A stretch of DNA of 64,000 nucleotides from Serilophus lunatus (GCA_013399895.1 VXBA01001570.1:507488-571487); one strand, 5' to 3'; counted from the stretch's first letter, positions 46,859 through 59,929 are shown. Program-made: numbers and translations. The notes: a model not told the origin generated them from the letters alone.

Positions 46859-48088
46859 ATTCTGAACTCACTGGCCAGTTCAAGTCTAATCTGACAGAGG
46901 CAGAGGTCTCAAAAAGGCTAAATCCCCAGAGAAATGGCAAAAATCCATATTTGATCAGGGTTGGCAGACACTGTAATGAAGAGAGTATCTGAAATATCAG
47001 CTCAACCCTTACTACACACCCCCCTGAAGGGAGTGAGCCAGGAGAGCCTTGCACCAGGCTTTCCCTGAGCCACAGGTGGACAAGATGCTCCAAGTCCTGC
47101 TTTAGATTTCCCTCCTGAGTTGCCTCTCCTCCAGCATCCTCTTGTGTCCAGAGCTGCCAGGAAAAAAGGTGATTATGATCTCAAAAAGGCATCTTTAACC
47201 TTAGGAGAACCATGGCTTGTGCCAGTGCCTCTTTCAAAGTTCCAGTGCCCCCTACATGAATGTGCCCATTTATTGACACACCTCAATTTGGCTTGACTTG
47301 TATCAATGCCTGAGCCTCAGGTCGTAAATCTGCAGTAGAATTAGGACTGAGTTTCCAGTTGCTCTCAGCCTCATATTATCATCATCTTTTCACCCCCCAC
47401 GGTGCCCCTGAACTGTGGGCAGAGCTTTCCCCACCCTGTGCCAGGCACCAAACAAACACAGCCATCACAGACTGCCTCAACTTGCTCAGACAACAACTTC
47501 AGCAAGAATTTGCCTGACCCTCCCCACTGTGCCAGCCCTTGGCCTTTCCTCAGGAATTATCTCCTGCATGGGGGAAAAGCAGCTGTCAATACCCAGNNNN
47601 NNNNNNNNNNNNNNNNNNNNNNNNNNNNNNNNNNNNNNCCTTTTCCCTTCCCTTCCTTTCCCACTCCAGCTGCTGCAGGTACTGCCAGGGCTCCTGGGGA
47701 AAGAGTACAACAAAAATCCTCTGCTGAAGGTCACCAGCCACAAAGTACCACAGCAAAGAGCAGGCAGAGCTCACCAAAGATTAATGGCACTTCAAGGTTT
47801 AGCTCTGTCTGTGCTGGGAGGGTCTGTGCAGACAGCCAATAAAGGCTAATGTGATTTTACACACAAATGAATCATTTCAAGGAATGAATTGCCCTGAACA
47901 AGCCTGGACATGGCCACACTCCTGTCCTGAGGAGCAGGGCAAGGTATTCCCTGCTGATCTGAAGAGAGCATAATTAAAGAAGAGAAATCCTGCATTTTCA
48001 GGCTAAGCCTGTGGGTTTGCAGCCCTCTGCTCAGGCAATAAGGCCAATGTCAAGGGGGGTGCCTGGGACGTTGTGGCCCCAGGCACAG
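46859..48088. other. Unique DNA with an assembly gap
   Basis: No gene recognised. A run of 42 N occupies 47597-47638. The right flank (47639-47662) is a polypyrimidine CCTTTTCCCTTCCCTTCC sequence, so the gap may lie in a CT-rich simple repeat. Open frames crossing the N run are not real. Confidence 0.6.
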
Positions 48089-48089
48089 T

Positions 48090-48270
48090 GCAAGGCTGGC
48101 TCTCACTCTTGCTCTGACACTGGAGCCTGTGTGGCCTTGGAGAATTTATGCTTTCTCTCAGTGCCCCTCTTAAAACAAAGATCCTGACACTGTCTTCCTT
48201 TGTAAAATGCCCTCGGAGCTCACAAAGAGAAGAGCTGTATCACAGCGAGTTATTGCTCCATCTGATTCCT
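48090..48270 (+). mobile_element. Ancient MIR/CORE-like SINE with tail
   Basis: GGCTCTCACTCTTGCTCTGA matches the CGGCTCTGCCACTGA word. GTGTGGCCTTGGAGAATTTA matches GTGACCTTGGGCAAGTCA. TCTCTCAGTGCCCC matches the CTCAGTTTCC word. TTTGTAAAATGCCCTCGGAG, then GAGAAGAGCTGTATCACAGC, matches the TTTGTAAAGCGCTTTGAG...GCGCTATATAAG tail. It is one of the more complete old SINE copies in the window. Confidence 0.55.
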
Positions 48271-50446
48271 TCCCTGTCCTCCTCAAGGTAATATCTGAGC
48301 ATCTCCAGTCCTGCACCAGGCAGTGTGACTCACATCTCTCATATGTGACTCCCCTGAAGGGTAGATGAGGTGTGTGGTGTGTTTTTGTTTTGGCAGGGTT
48401 GTTTCATGTCTGGGCTCTGCTTCTGGGTGAAGGGCTCCCTGTGCGTGTTGGATTTTTTAGCTCTGTGTCTGTGTGAGAGAAGGGAGGGTGATGAGCTGCT
48501 TGGGAACCAGGCAACAGGCATCCATTTCACAATGTGAGGTCATTCAGACCTGACATTTAGAGGCAAAATATACTTGAAGAGGAAGTTTCATTGACCCCAG
48601 GGACAGCAGGCTTAGGAAAGTTTGGTTAGGGCTGAGCCTTAACCTGAAATCCTCCCAGACTTTTGTTTTTCCACTTATGTCTTAACTCCTGAGATCCAGG
48701 AGAGAGAAGGAAGAAATAAATATTGAACATTTTCCTCTTCTCTGCTCCCACTGACCTCTTTCTTGTGGATGGGAACATGTGGTCCCCTGCCAGGTACCAC
48801 AGGTACCACTGGTGCAAACCAGGTACCACCTCCTGCCAAAAGCTTCATCTTTAATTCACTGGGCTTGAGAACACACGTGATTCCTCCTGGTCACACAGCA
48901 GGAGCTGTGCTGAGCGTCAGCCTCTTTGATCTCTGTAAAACTCCAAGGCAGGAGAAGGTCCATGTGCAGCTGCTTTCCTCCAGATCCAGCTGTGGGAGGA
49001 GGCTCAGAGGTTCTGGAGCATGGTCAGCCCTGTGCTTCCTGTGCTTTGGGTTTGCAGAGCTGCAGGAGAAAAAGGGAACATGAGATATTCTCCTTGAAAA
49101 GTGCCTGGGGCTTTTAAAGCGTTTTCCCAAAGAAATATTTTTCTTTTATTTTCTTTGCAAAAAGTCTCATGAAAAGTGAGGTTTTTCATTTTGGGAACAT
49201 TTGGTTTTAGGATCTTTCTGAAAGCTCCAAACAAAAGTTGAGTGCTCTGGACACAGCTTCTCAATATTTTGAAATGAGAATTTCTCCAACCTTCATTCTC
49301 TTTGTCATAAAAGATCTATTTCATGGCCCATTTGGAAAATACTGCTTTTTAGGATTTTTTTTTTCCCCAGATTTAGAATAAAACCCACCTTCCTACAACC
49401 TTAGTAATCTCTCTGAGTGCTGAGACCTCCTTGTCTCCCTACAAGGCATCTCCTCACCAGCATCAGGCCTGGATGGAGCCTGCAGCACAACAGTTAACGT
49501 GGTAATTCTCCAAGGATTTTGTTTAGAGTTTTATAGCATTACACACCAGCCTTATTGGATTTAAATGGCTTAAATTAACTGGGTTATTTAATGGATTGTC
49601 CAGATTAGGGAGGAATCTGCAAAGGCTGTTACTTCAAGAAGAGCAGCTGCATGGGAAGAAAAGATCTCCAAGTAACATTAATATCCTGCAGGCTCACAAG
49701 TCCTGACAGGCCACTCCTGTCCTTTATTGACATTCTCTCATATGCATTTAGCCAGGTTTGTGTTTAGTTTAATAATCTCCTGAAAGTTTAATTGTTGCTT
49801 TATTCATCCATGACCTTTCCTTCTCATCTGGAGACATATTATTGCTAATCTACAAATTTCAAGAACCAGATTTATTTGCAAAACCAATTATTCTGCTATG
49901 CAAATCTTCTCTCTTCCTGCAGCCTGCCTGAACAGGGCTTTCTTACAGCCACCATAATATATAGACACTATTCAAATATTTAAATGTAAAATTTATCTAT
50001 ATTTCTTTTCAAGCATGTCCAGCTTCTGTGTGGTGCAAAGTTAATTAAAATCTTTAGAATCAAAAGCAGGTTTCCTGACCTTGATCCAGACCTGCCAGAC
50101 TTTAACCTCCAAAGTCCTCACTTAACCACAGGGGAACTGGAACTACCAGCAAAGAGGAAGTCACTTGGCTGTCAGTAAACTCCTAATGGAGAAACACGTC
50201 CTGTCCATTAGAACCAGACATGACAACACCAGTGCAGTCCCAGAGACACAGGCACAGCTTTCCTGAGCTCCCTGCAGGGGCCTGGCCTGAAGGAGGTGCA
50301 GAAAAGTGCTCAGAACAAAAGTTTTTGCTACAGATCTTTATTCCAAAATGCTCTCAGTGGCATCTGGCCCACGTGTCCCCAGAGTGATGCCTCCCCTCAG
50401 CCTCAGGGTTTATAATCCTGCTGGCACAGGGGGAGAGACAGAACCT
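48271..50446. other. Unique DNA with a possible regulatory block
   Basis: No gene recognised. At 48793-48830 the word AGGTACCAC occurs three times. The AT-rich block at 49490-50060 is listed separately. Confidence 0.45.
49490..50060. promoter_or_regulatory. Possible conserved AT-rich element
   Basis: A long AT-rich, repeat-free block with a perfect octamer ATGCAAAT (49898-49905), CATATGCATTTAGCC, GTTTAATAATCTCC, CCAATTATTCTGC and GTTAATTAAAATC. Such motif-dense unique DNA is typical of developmental enhancers, but this is inferred. Confidence 0.22.
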
Positions 50447-50665
50447 GTCATAGAATTACAGAATGGCCTGGGTTGGAAGGGACCTTAAATATCATCCAGT
50501 TCCAATCCCCTGTCATAGGCAGGGACAACTTCCACCAGAACAGACTGCTCAGAGCTTCATCCAGCCTGGCCTTGAACACTTCCAGGGATGGGACAAACAC
50601 TTCCAGGGATGGGGCAGACACTTCCAGGGGTGGGGCAGACACATCCAGGGATGGGGCAAACTTCA
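50447..50665 (-). mobile_element. CR1 LINE 3' fragment with internal minisatellite
   Basis: GTCATAGAATTACAGAATGG, CCTGGGTTGGAAGGGACCTT, ATCATCCAGTTCCAATCCCC and CATCCAGCCTGGCCTTGAAC are the CR1 3' end on the minus strand. At the CACTTCCAGGGATGGGGCA word the element has expanded into four tandem units, and the CR1 similarity ends there. Confidence 0.9.
50577..50660 (+). repeat. Minisatellite, 4 x 21 bp, inside CR1
   Basis: Units at 50577-50597, 50598-50618, 50619-50639 and 50640-50660, each close to CACTTCCAGGGATGGGGCAGA and differing by one to three bases. The unit is the CR1 sequence itself, so the array arose after insertion. 21 bp keeps frame, which makes open frames through it look repetitive (a 7-residue unit); it is not a gene. 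Confidence 0.95.
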
Positions 50666-53600
50666 TTTGAATGTGGGGCTGCTCTGAGGCTCTGCAGGTC
50701 CAGGGATTCAACCCCTCCTCCCAAATAATCAGTGACCACAGTATTAACTTCAGCTGCCCCCTGCCTCAGTTTCTCACCTCTGTCAATGGCCTGTTGGTGC
50801 TCACTCAGGTTTGGAAGTGCCACCTCCTATAATCCTCCTTTCCAGAGCCACAGCCCGTGTCCTGTGGCTATGGAGCATCATTTCCACAATTACAGGCAAC
50901 CAAGAAATCAACATTTTATCCTCAGCCTTGTGTCATTGAACAGCATTATCAGGGAAGCTCACACAATTAAATCATAATTCAGGGGCTGGATGTCAAGGAC
51001 TTTACTGATGAACAAATTAAGGAAGCATTAGCCACGGGTTTTGAGAGAGAGGCAACGTGGGTGCCAGACAGGGAACAGGGACATTGTGCTCCCAGCACTT
51101 ACCTTGGCACTGTGCCTGCTCACCCAGCACCTCCTGGCTCCTCCAGATCCCACTTCCTGGATACAGGGGGTTCTGAACCCCCCAGGACAGCCAGAGCTTC
51201 TCAGGTGGCTGCAGAGAAGCCACATCCCCTGGTCCTCTCCTGGGTAACTCTGAAGAGAAGGAAGCAGAAACCAAGGGGGGGAGATTTTGAGTCAGATAAC
51301 GAAGGTTTCTGTTTGCTGAGAAAGAGAATCTTTATTCTTGCCCCGAATATTTGCAGTTCTAGGTCTGGGAAAAACCAGCATGAGCTACAGATGGATCAGA
51401 GAAGCACCTCAGGCTGCCAGGAAAGCCTCACTTGGTTACATCCCCACTCAGACCTGATGGAGAAACAACTCCTGAGTGTTTTGCTCCAAGCTGATAAGAG
51501 AGAAATTGTTCCATATCTTGCCAATAAATCACCACTATCAAATTGATGGACAGTGAACAACTCTGGTAGCCTTTCATTGAAATGGAATTACTTGTAGCCA
51601 TGAAAGAAAGACTGGGAACAAGTGTTGTTGGAACAGCCATTTCCTGGCCCACGGGGGAGGAAGGAGGATGAAGGCACTTGGAATGGAATGGAGTGAGAGC
51701 TCTGTTTCAGCCTCACAACTTCAGATGGGCCTTGCACACTTGTGTCTGGAGTATCCCCTTTGCCCTGGGTACCTGCAGGGCTCAGAGGTGGGAACTGGTC
51801 AGCTCCTGGCAGCCAAACCCTCTGAAGCCAAGAGCATCACTGCCTTCACTAAGTGCTGGCTGAAGCTTTCTATATTTCAGATATGAGTGGCTTTGAGCTG
51901 TTTTTCACAGTATGTGGATTGTTTCTCTTGCTCAAATAATTTAGCTTTAACCTGAGGCTGTGGGCTCAATCCTTGCTGTCAAAGCCCAGTGTGTAGCTTT
52001 GCATGCAGCTCCTGAGGGGATGGAGGATACAGCATGAATCTCCTGGCTCCTTCAAAGTCTTGCTGAGCTGCTTTATGTGCGTAGAAACCAGCATAAATAA
52101 AAATAAATCTGACAGGCTTTAGTCTGTGTTTCTCCAGTATATCCTTGTCTGCACTGGATTTACCCAGGCTGGTTTGTATCTAACAGCATCAACAGGGGTG
52201 TGTTTACAGAGAGACAGACCCCAGTAAATACTAACAAATTCCCTCACAAATATTTCCAAGCCAAATGAGATATAATGTGCAGCCTATGGACACGGGTGAA
52301 AGGGGGGGAAGCACCAGCAATCCCAAGCTGGGTGTCCCAGCTCATTCATGTGGCTGTGCATGCATGATGTGGTTGGAGCACTCCAGCCCCACGTCTGGAG
52401 CAAACCAGTCTGCTTTAATTACCTCTACAAATGGAAGTTTCAATGCAAATTGCTTTGTTTTCACTCCTATTTTAGCTGGAGTTAAGAGCTACTTTTTGTT
52501 CTTCTTAGTAGAGGCAAACAAGACTCACAACCTCCTGTAATAGTGTCCAATTACATTTGGAGCTGGAAACCTTAGAGGGTCTAGTGAAAAAAGAGGCCAC
52601 ATTCCCCTGCTGTTGCCTGTGCCATGGCGTGGGCATAAATGAAATGTGAATTACACCATTCTTACCAGTGCAGATGATTACAGAGGAGCTGCAAACCAAG
52701 GTGAAGCTGAGCCTTTTGGAAGGTTATTTTAAGCTCAGACACCATTAAATATGACAGAAACATGAAAGAAACTTTCCCCCAGTGTCATCTGGATGAAAAT
52801 GCAACTGATTCTAAATGGTTCTAAATGATTCAGTGATTTCCCTGTGCCCTGCAGCTGGAGTGGGCTGGCCACAGGCACCCAGTGCTGGGACTAAATATCT
52901 CCATGAAAATTTGCAAGGACAAGCCACCCTCAGTTTGCCAGAGTTGTTTGATGGTTTTAGGTTTTCATCACAAACCAACTCTCATCTTGTCTCGCAAAGC
53001 TGCGAGTGAGGCAGAACTCCTCTAAAACCAACTTCTAATCTAAGTGCACATCTAATCCATGAGCTCTGAACCCACTGGAAAGAACCCACTGGTCTAAGGC
53101 ACATTTAGCCAAGTTCAAGGCCATGAGAGGACCGGGCTGTAGCTTTGTTGGATGAAACCTTTCAGCTGATTGTGTCACTGCTGTTCCCTTCATCTCTGTC
53201 CCTGTGTTCTCCTGCACAGCCCCTGCTCTGTGCTGACCCAACCAGGTGTGTAGACAGGCTGAGAAATGGATTGGAAGAAAACTGTCTCTTTTTTTTGCTG
53301 TGTTGATGTTCAACCAAATCAGTTCCACAGTCCACTTTACACACACAGTCAGTGCAGTGCACGATGTGCCCTTGGGGATGAGGTGGATCAGAAGGAGCAG
53401 GGACACCCTGGGCCTCTTCTTCTCATCATGGACTTTGTTGCATGATTCCACATGCTCCATACCTGTCTTTCCAAAATAGGTGTCAGCCCTCATCACTTCC
53501 CAAAGCCACAACGAGCAACAGCAGCCTTTGAAATGACATCAGCTCAGCTCCTCTGCCAAAATCCTGGGACACAAGATCCTTTGTCTCCAGATGACACTCA

Positions 53601-55835
53601 TCTTTTCCACTTCTTCAAATAAGATGAATCTTATAATTTGTCACATAGCTGGTGGTTTCCAAACATCACTTACCCAATGGAGGCTGGGGGGGAAAGCTAT
53701 TCTTCAGGTCAATTTGTGAGTCATTTGGCTTGCCAGTCAACCAAGTCTCACTCACTTGGAGACAATATATCTGAGCTATAAAACCTCAGCCTCGAAACAT
53801 AACTCACCAAATTCAGTGAGTAGCCTGTCATCATTGAGAGCAATGATCCTTAACCCTTTATCTGGCTCCAGGGAATCATTATCTGCAGTTATTAATTTAA
53901 GCTTATTTTAAGTAATAAAAAAGTATTTCTTTCCTCTGAAAAATTCTAATTCTGTTACTCCTTTGTTATTCAGTTTCATATTAAAGGTTATTATTTTTAT
54001 TGATCTCTGTTCAAACTGACATTCAAATAAATACATTCTGGCCAATTAACACAGTTACTGGCCAACTTCCCAAGCATTTTTTTCCTGCCAGGCAAAGGCA
54101 GCAGAAGCCTCTGAAAACAACAATGCAGAGTTTAATCCACCCTTGTTGAACTGTGCACATATGAACTGTCTTCCTAGACCTTGCAGAGGTCTAGGACAGG
54201 GATTTCCAGACTGCACAGGACACAGGTAAGACTCTGGGATGGCCTCACCTCATCTGTACTCGTCTTCCTCCTTTTAGCACAGTCTCTCAAACTTAATCCT
54301 TCAAATTCACTTTGTGTTGCACCAATCTTGGTACATTTATGTATGAAATAAACACTACCAGAAGCCAACTTGCAGGTTCCAACCCCTATTCATTGAAATG
54401 CAATGAAGGTTGAGGCAGGTCCTCACACTAAGTTATATCAGCCAGGAAGGGGCCCCAAAAAACTCAGCTCACAGGTAACAGTAACATTCCCCCACAGCTG
54501 GGGCTCCAGAGGGATGAGAACACTCAGGCTGGAGGCTGGAAGTCAGTCACTAATATTTAGAGTGGAAAAAGAAACATCCCCAAACAACAAAAGCAAGCTG
54601 ACCAGGATGCAATCATCCCCAAACTTCTAAAGCTGGCACAACGACCACAAAACCCTGGAGCAATCCATCTGTCATCTGGGAAGGTGTAATCCAGACAGTG
54701 AATGGAGTCACACTTCTGGACACCTCTATGGGAACCAATTTACTTGAAGAAGGAAGAGACTTTAATCAGTCAGGGTTCAAAAGGCATGTAACTCATGTCA
54801 GAGGACAGCAAAACTGATTGTACACTCATCACAGGTGAACAAAAGATCAGAGAAGACAAAACAATTACAAGCAGATAATGAACTGGGTAGTCAGCAGCAC
54901 AGAGCCTCTAAAGAGTAAATCCAAGGTAACTGTTTGGAACAGCAAAGAGAGCAGGAAGAAGGAGAACCAGGGTCTAAGTGAGCAGCAGGACTGGTCTCCA
55001 TCCCCTGTGTACTGGAGTCCCCCAGTGCCCCCTGAAAGAGGGGGTAGCCCAGATCTGACACTGCCCTGAACATGCTGTGGTTTGTGAGCCAGTGCCTTGC
55101 CAACCCTCTCCTTTGGGGCTCGTGCTGCAACCATCAAAATGTGGAGAAAACATTGAACCCTTTCCCAATTCTTCAGTTCCAGCTGTTTTAGGATGGCTGC
55201 CCCTGCCCTTCCTGCTCTGCTGGAGACCCGACACTTGCTTTGCAGGGTATGAACGATTGTTCACCAAAACATCAGCTCTGAAGGAATAATTGCCCCGGGG
55301 AGCCCTGATCTGTAGTCATGGGAAGAGGCAGATTAGAGGAATCAGTCTCATTTTCCACTGGAACAGCTGGGAATGTGCACTCACTGTGGGTGACTGGCTC
55401 AGCTGACACAGGTTACGAGCAGCTGATAGAAAGGAATGTCTCAAACCACTCCGACTGCCCAACTCCGTGTGCTGAGACACAGACACTCAGCAGGATGTTT
55501 GCTCTGCTCTCCCAGCCCTTTGTGGAGCAGGGAGAAGGAAAAGGGGACTGGAAAACCCACCTCTGCCAGTGGGGCTGGCAGCGGCGAGTACCCTCCACAC
55601 AAGGAGGGTGGTCTCCAACCTCATGTGGCACTTGGGATCATGGAAGCAGAGGCTGCAGGGGCTGTGCAAACCCCCAGGATTGCACACACGGAGTGAGGAG
55701 ACCCCCCTCTGCTGTGCCCCGAGAAGGCACCAGCAGGAGCTCCAAGGGCCTCTGGGATGGGGGCCTGTGTGAGCAGAGCCCTTGCAGAGAGCAGGAGATA
55801 ATTATCTCCTTGGAAGGAACCCTGACGGTTTCTTA
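50666..55835. other. Long unique non-coding stretch
   Basis: About 5.2 kb with no CR1. 53870-54060 is strongly AT-rich. 50740-50800 holds CTGCCTCAGTTTCTCACCTC, a weak MIR likeness. Open frames, including 53035-53511 (-) and 55318-55836 (+), carry no recognisable domain and overlap frames on the other strand. Confidence 0.45.
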
Positions 55836-55839
55836 GAGA

Positions 55840-56340
55840 ACAATACTAATCTTTCCATCTCTCCTGATGATCCCTTATCATTACCCAATCCTCCTGGGCT
55901 TTGCAGACATTAGCTAATCTTGTGATAAGAGATTAAGAGAAAAACAAAGACGCGTTCCCAGCCATTAATGGCAATTCCCCCAAAGCCCGGGAGTGTGACG
56001 CAGAGACCCCGGGATGCCTTAGGGCCCTTGCTCTGTGTGAAACAGGCAGAAACCTGATTATTCCCGACTGACCTGCTGGGTTCTTAGTCATGGTTGTTCG
56101 AGTTGTTTTAGGATGAGAAAAATATTATCATTAGGAGGAGCTGTGCTAGATGGTACAGCAGTGATAGCTCCTGTTTTGATGATGCCCGTGGAGAGGTAAA
56201 CGTGCCAGAGGGTAACTCAGCGCTCTGGCAGCATTTCTTGCATGCAAAGTAGAGCCATCTCTGAGGCTTTTGCTACAGTTTGGGATAAACCCCGCTGAAA
56301 CTGGTAGTTTTTAACTGTTACTCCTCAATAACTGCAGTTA
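55840..56340. promoter_or_regulatory. Possible conserved non-coding element
   Basis: Repeat-free DNA with CCCTTATCATTACCC and TTGTGATAAGAGATTAAGAG (GATA and homeodomain-like), the perfect palindrome GCCATTAATGGC (55961-55972), AATATTATCATTAGG, and CpG kept in several places (AAGACGCGTTCC, GTGTGACGCAGAG, GTAAACGTGCC). Inference only. Confidence 0.25.
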
Positions 56341-57730
56341 AGCTCGTGCACCCACTGAAAACAGGAAGGAAATGCAGAGCTGTCCTGAGTGTAAATACTT
56401 AGAGGAGGAGAATTCCTAGTTTACTTTGGAGGGAGAGTGAAAAAGAGGCAGAGAAGCAAAGTCAAACACGACCATGTGTGTCTTGTGGAGAGACAGAGGC
56501 ATGGAACAAGTCTCTGAGTTGTGTTTGGGCATGAAAGGTTTGGACCTGTTGCTTTGGACTGTAAGGTTTCTCCCCTGCTCTCAAAACCAGACCTTTGAAT
56601 ATCCATGTAAAGAAAATGGCCTCAAGGACTCTTGACTTCAGCATCAATTTCCTCCTAACAGGAGCAATCTGCAGTATCTCCTAGTGTGGTCAAGAAGCTA
56701 CAGCACCGAGCAGCAAAAGGTAGAATTCCCCACCTTGGGATGTCACCTGATTCATTTCATGGAGGAGTGTGACCAAGTTCCACAGCACTGCTGCCTCTTT
56801 TGGGAGGCACCTTTGGAAAGCTGCTCTGTGTCCAGCCCTTGTTGCTCTAGACCAACACTCAAATAGAGGATCCCAACAACAGTTAAAGTTTCCAGTGCCA
56901 CAGACTCTTTCCAGCACACAAACAGCAAGTTCCATTAGCCCAAATTACTCTTGCTTTCAAAAAGACACATACCAAAGATAAGGGAACAAAATTAACATCT
57001 CATGCCCAGGACAACACAATGTATGTGTTTCCTGGCTCATTTTCTGCAATGGCAACAGTTTTTGAAGACAAAAATATCCCAGAAATGGTCTGTGGTGCAC
57101 AGAGTAACATTTGATATGAGAACCACAAACCAGCTGATGCCTTTGCTGCAGGATCAAGGGGAATTAGTGAGAGCAACTTTCTGAGGCACATCCTACTCCA
57201 CTGATGGCAAAAATAGTAAAGAAAACTTCCCTCCTAGAACACTTTTCATTCTGCATTAAACATTATGGCTTCTGAGAGCTGCTCCCGTGCAAAACCAACA
57301 CTGTTACTTATGAAACAATGCATCAAACCCACAGATGGGAATTGGCTCTCCTGGCAGCACAGCCAAAAAAAAAACATCCCACTTTCTCTCTTTTCCCTCC
57401 TGTAACAAATGGCCTCTTTCCCCAGTCATCTGCCTAACATTTAAAGATTAATGTCTTATGTGGCACGACACAGAGTCTTTTGCTTCCTTTTAAGAAAGCT
57501 TAAAGCTCTTCAGAGACTGGGTTCTGCTTTCAGAGTTATCTGTCTACAGAGCAAACACATTACAGATGTTCAGCCAGTTTCTTTAAAGAACAGGCTAAAT
57601 GGAGGGTTACTAAGGATGATCTTAATGGGCTTTGCTTAGTTTCTCACTGGCTTTCATCTCATCTAGTTTATTTTCTCTTCTTTAAATTTGCAAATGACTT
57701 GGACTGTAAGCAGAGCCTTGGACAGTCTGC
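56341..57730. other. Unique non-coding DNA
   Basis: Nothing recognised. An A-run lies at about 57366-57374. Confidence 0.5.
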
Positions 57731-57734
57731 AGGC

Positions 57735-57885
57735 AGCAAGGGGGGCCGTGCTGTTCAATGGACAAGGAGCAGGCCTGGGACTGGGAAGCCTGATGTGCAT
57801 CTGAGCTCTGCCACCCCCAAACCTACTGCCTGTCACTCCCTTAGTTGTCTTAGATCCATAAAAAGGGTAAAGATACAGTCCCCAG
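57735..57885 (+). mobile_element. Ancient tRNA-type SINE, head and body
   Basis: GGGGGGCCGTGCTGTTCAAT resembles the GGGCCGTGTGGTCTAGTGGA tRNA-like head. It is followed by GGAGCAGGCCTGGGACTGGG, CATCTGAGCTCTGCCACCC (CGGCTCTGCCAC word) and CATAAAAAGGGTAAAGATAC (TGTAAAATGGGGATAA word). The order agrees with the other SINE relics of this window. Confidence 0.6.
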
Positions 57886-59928
57886 AAACCCCACATACCA
57901 AATTGCTTGGCATAAGTAGAATCGACCTTTTTCCCTGACTAAGTCCAAGAATCCTTTTGCTCTCAGGTCCCCAAACCACTATTCCCTCCCTCCCCCCAAA
58001 ACAGAACATCTGTACTGTGGGAATTTGTATCTCTCCCCTTTGTTAACAAGGCAAAATTGAACAAGTATTTTACCTTAAAATTGTTAACTTTCAGCTTGCT
58101 TCTGATTACCTTCAACACCTGCCATTCCCTGGGTTCCCTTGTCTTTCGAAGCTGCCAATAGCACAGGTAAAACACCTGTAGGAGAAGAAGTTACTTCTGG
58201 GAAATATTAAGGGTTATTCTGATTTTTTGAAATGACAGGATGGGCAGAGTGACAAAATCAAGCCACACATTGCCTGTTACAGCTGCTCTGTGGAGACCTG
58301 TGGTGAAGCAGAGCAAATGTACCAGCAAATTCCTCGGAGACTTCTGGATGTTAAACAAGAAAGAAAAATAATGGAGGAGGCTGCCAGACTCGGGTTGGTA
58401 TTAAATGAAACAGCCTGATTGCTTCAAAACATTTTTCTGGTCAGGGCTGGTATTTTCCCCTTCCATGGGATGTTTTGAAATTTATACCTTTGTTTTGAAA
58501 GAGCCCCCTTGGGATTCCCCACCGAGTGGAGGCTCCTGCAGCCATCCAAGGCCTTGTGCCAGCCCTGTGTGAGCTGGGAGCTCTCCTGAGTGAGGGAAGC
58601 TGGCAGGGGACATTTTCCAATCCTTTCAAGACCTTTGTAGGCTGCTAGAGTGAGCCAGAGGGGCCTTGGTGTAATGGAAACCCTGTCCCCAGAGAGGAAA
58701 TGTGGACAGAATCCTGCCCTGTCTTGAGGCCCTGGGCTTTTGGGGAGGAAAAGGTGACTTGTTCTGTTTGTACAGTTGCAGTTACAGAAACAGCCTAGCG
58801 AAAGAAGAAAATAAAAGCAAAGGGAAAAAGCTCCCTCTTCATCTTGCAGGTCTTGTTTGCTGACACAGAGGAGCTGTGCTGATATTTGCCCTGTGAAAGG
58901 GCTGCAGGTCCTGGAGGGGCAGAAGGGATCTGCTGTGTGTTTTCTGGGGACAGGGCCATGCTGGGGATGAGCCCAGCACAGCCCCTGGGCTGCACAAACC
59001 AGAACCTGCCTGGTTCCATCCTCACTTACCCAGGGGTGTGACTCAATCCAATTCCAAAGATTCCAGAGAGGTCTCTCCTGGTCAGCATCTACAGGGTTTA
59101 ACCCTTCTACAGCTTTGGCACTTTATAGAGCAGAGGGAGGACCAGACCCTGAAAAAGAGCAGAGTGAACCCTTCCAAAGCTCTGTCTGGAAGATTTGCCC
59201 TTCTTGCCACCACTTGGGCCAGTGGTGCAACTTGCTTGGATTTTTCCCCCCCTCTGCCTCTTGCAAGCTGGGACAATAACACTTTGGTGAGTCAATGATA
59301 AAATGGTTTAATGTAATAAACATGAATCTGTCAGACTCAAGTGCCCTGAAATATTCCAGGCTGCAAATGCAGGACCAACAGTGAGCTTGTTGATACAGCC
59401 TCAAGCCAGAACTAATCAGACATAGACACCATTTGCTTTCAATAGAAATTATATTCAAGAGGGCTGTTTCCTGCTTGCAGGGAAAGATGGGAAGCAAAAC
59501 AGAGAGATGTGGCACGTTGAAAGGAAAAGTTCTCTCCCGTCAGGCTCAACATCAGGGGTTTCAATATCTCACAGGGAAGGAGGCTCCTTGTTTGACTAGA
59601 GATCCTGCTGACTCAGCTCGCAGCTGAAGAACTTCCTGAGGAGCAAAACCATACAAATAAATAAAATAGACCTCTTTGTGTGCAGGGTTGTAAATAACAG
59701 GTAATGAAAGCAGAATCAGCAGCCAGCAGGCTGGAGCTGTAAAACTACACGTGTTGGTGCTGCATCAGGACAAGAAAACAGTCCTTTACCTGGCACAGGG
59801 ATGACATTAATTAGACTTTCTAGTGGCCCTCTGATGCTCACAAAGGCCAATGTCACTTGGTTCTGGAGTGTCTGCAGTGAGACTCGGAAAAGATCTGGCA
59901 GGAATTCAGTGCAGATGCTTTCCAACCT
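57886..59928. other. Unique non-coding DNA
   Basis: About 2 kb without recognised genes or repeats. Open frames are short and overlap on both strands. Confidence 0.5.
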
Positions 59929-59929
59929 C

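Noticed and set aside
47402..47849. Open frames across the N run
   Set aside because: They include 14 or more unknown codons from the assembly gap and have no domain.
50577..50660. 7-residue repeat protein suggested by open frames through the 21 bp array
   Set aside because: The units are CR1 3' sequence; the periodic peptide is a by-product of a unit length divisible by three.
50740..50800. Possible MIR word CTGCCTCAGTTTCTCACC
   Set aside because: Only one word agrees; no head or tail is seen.
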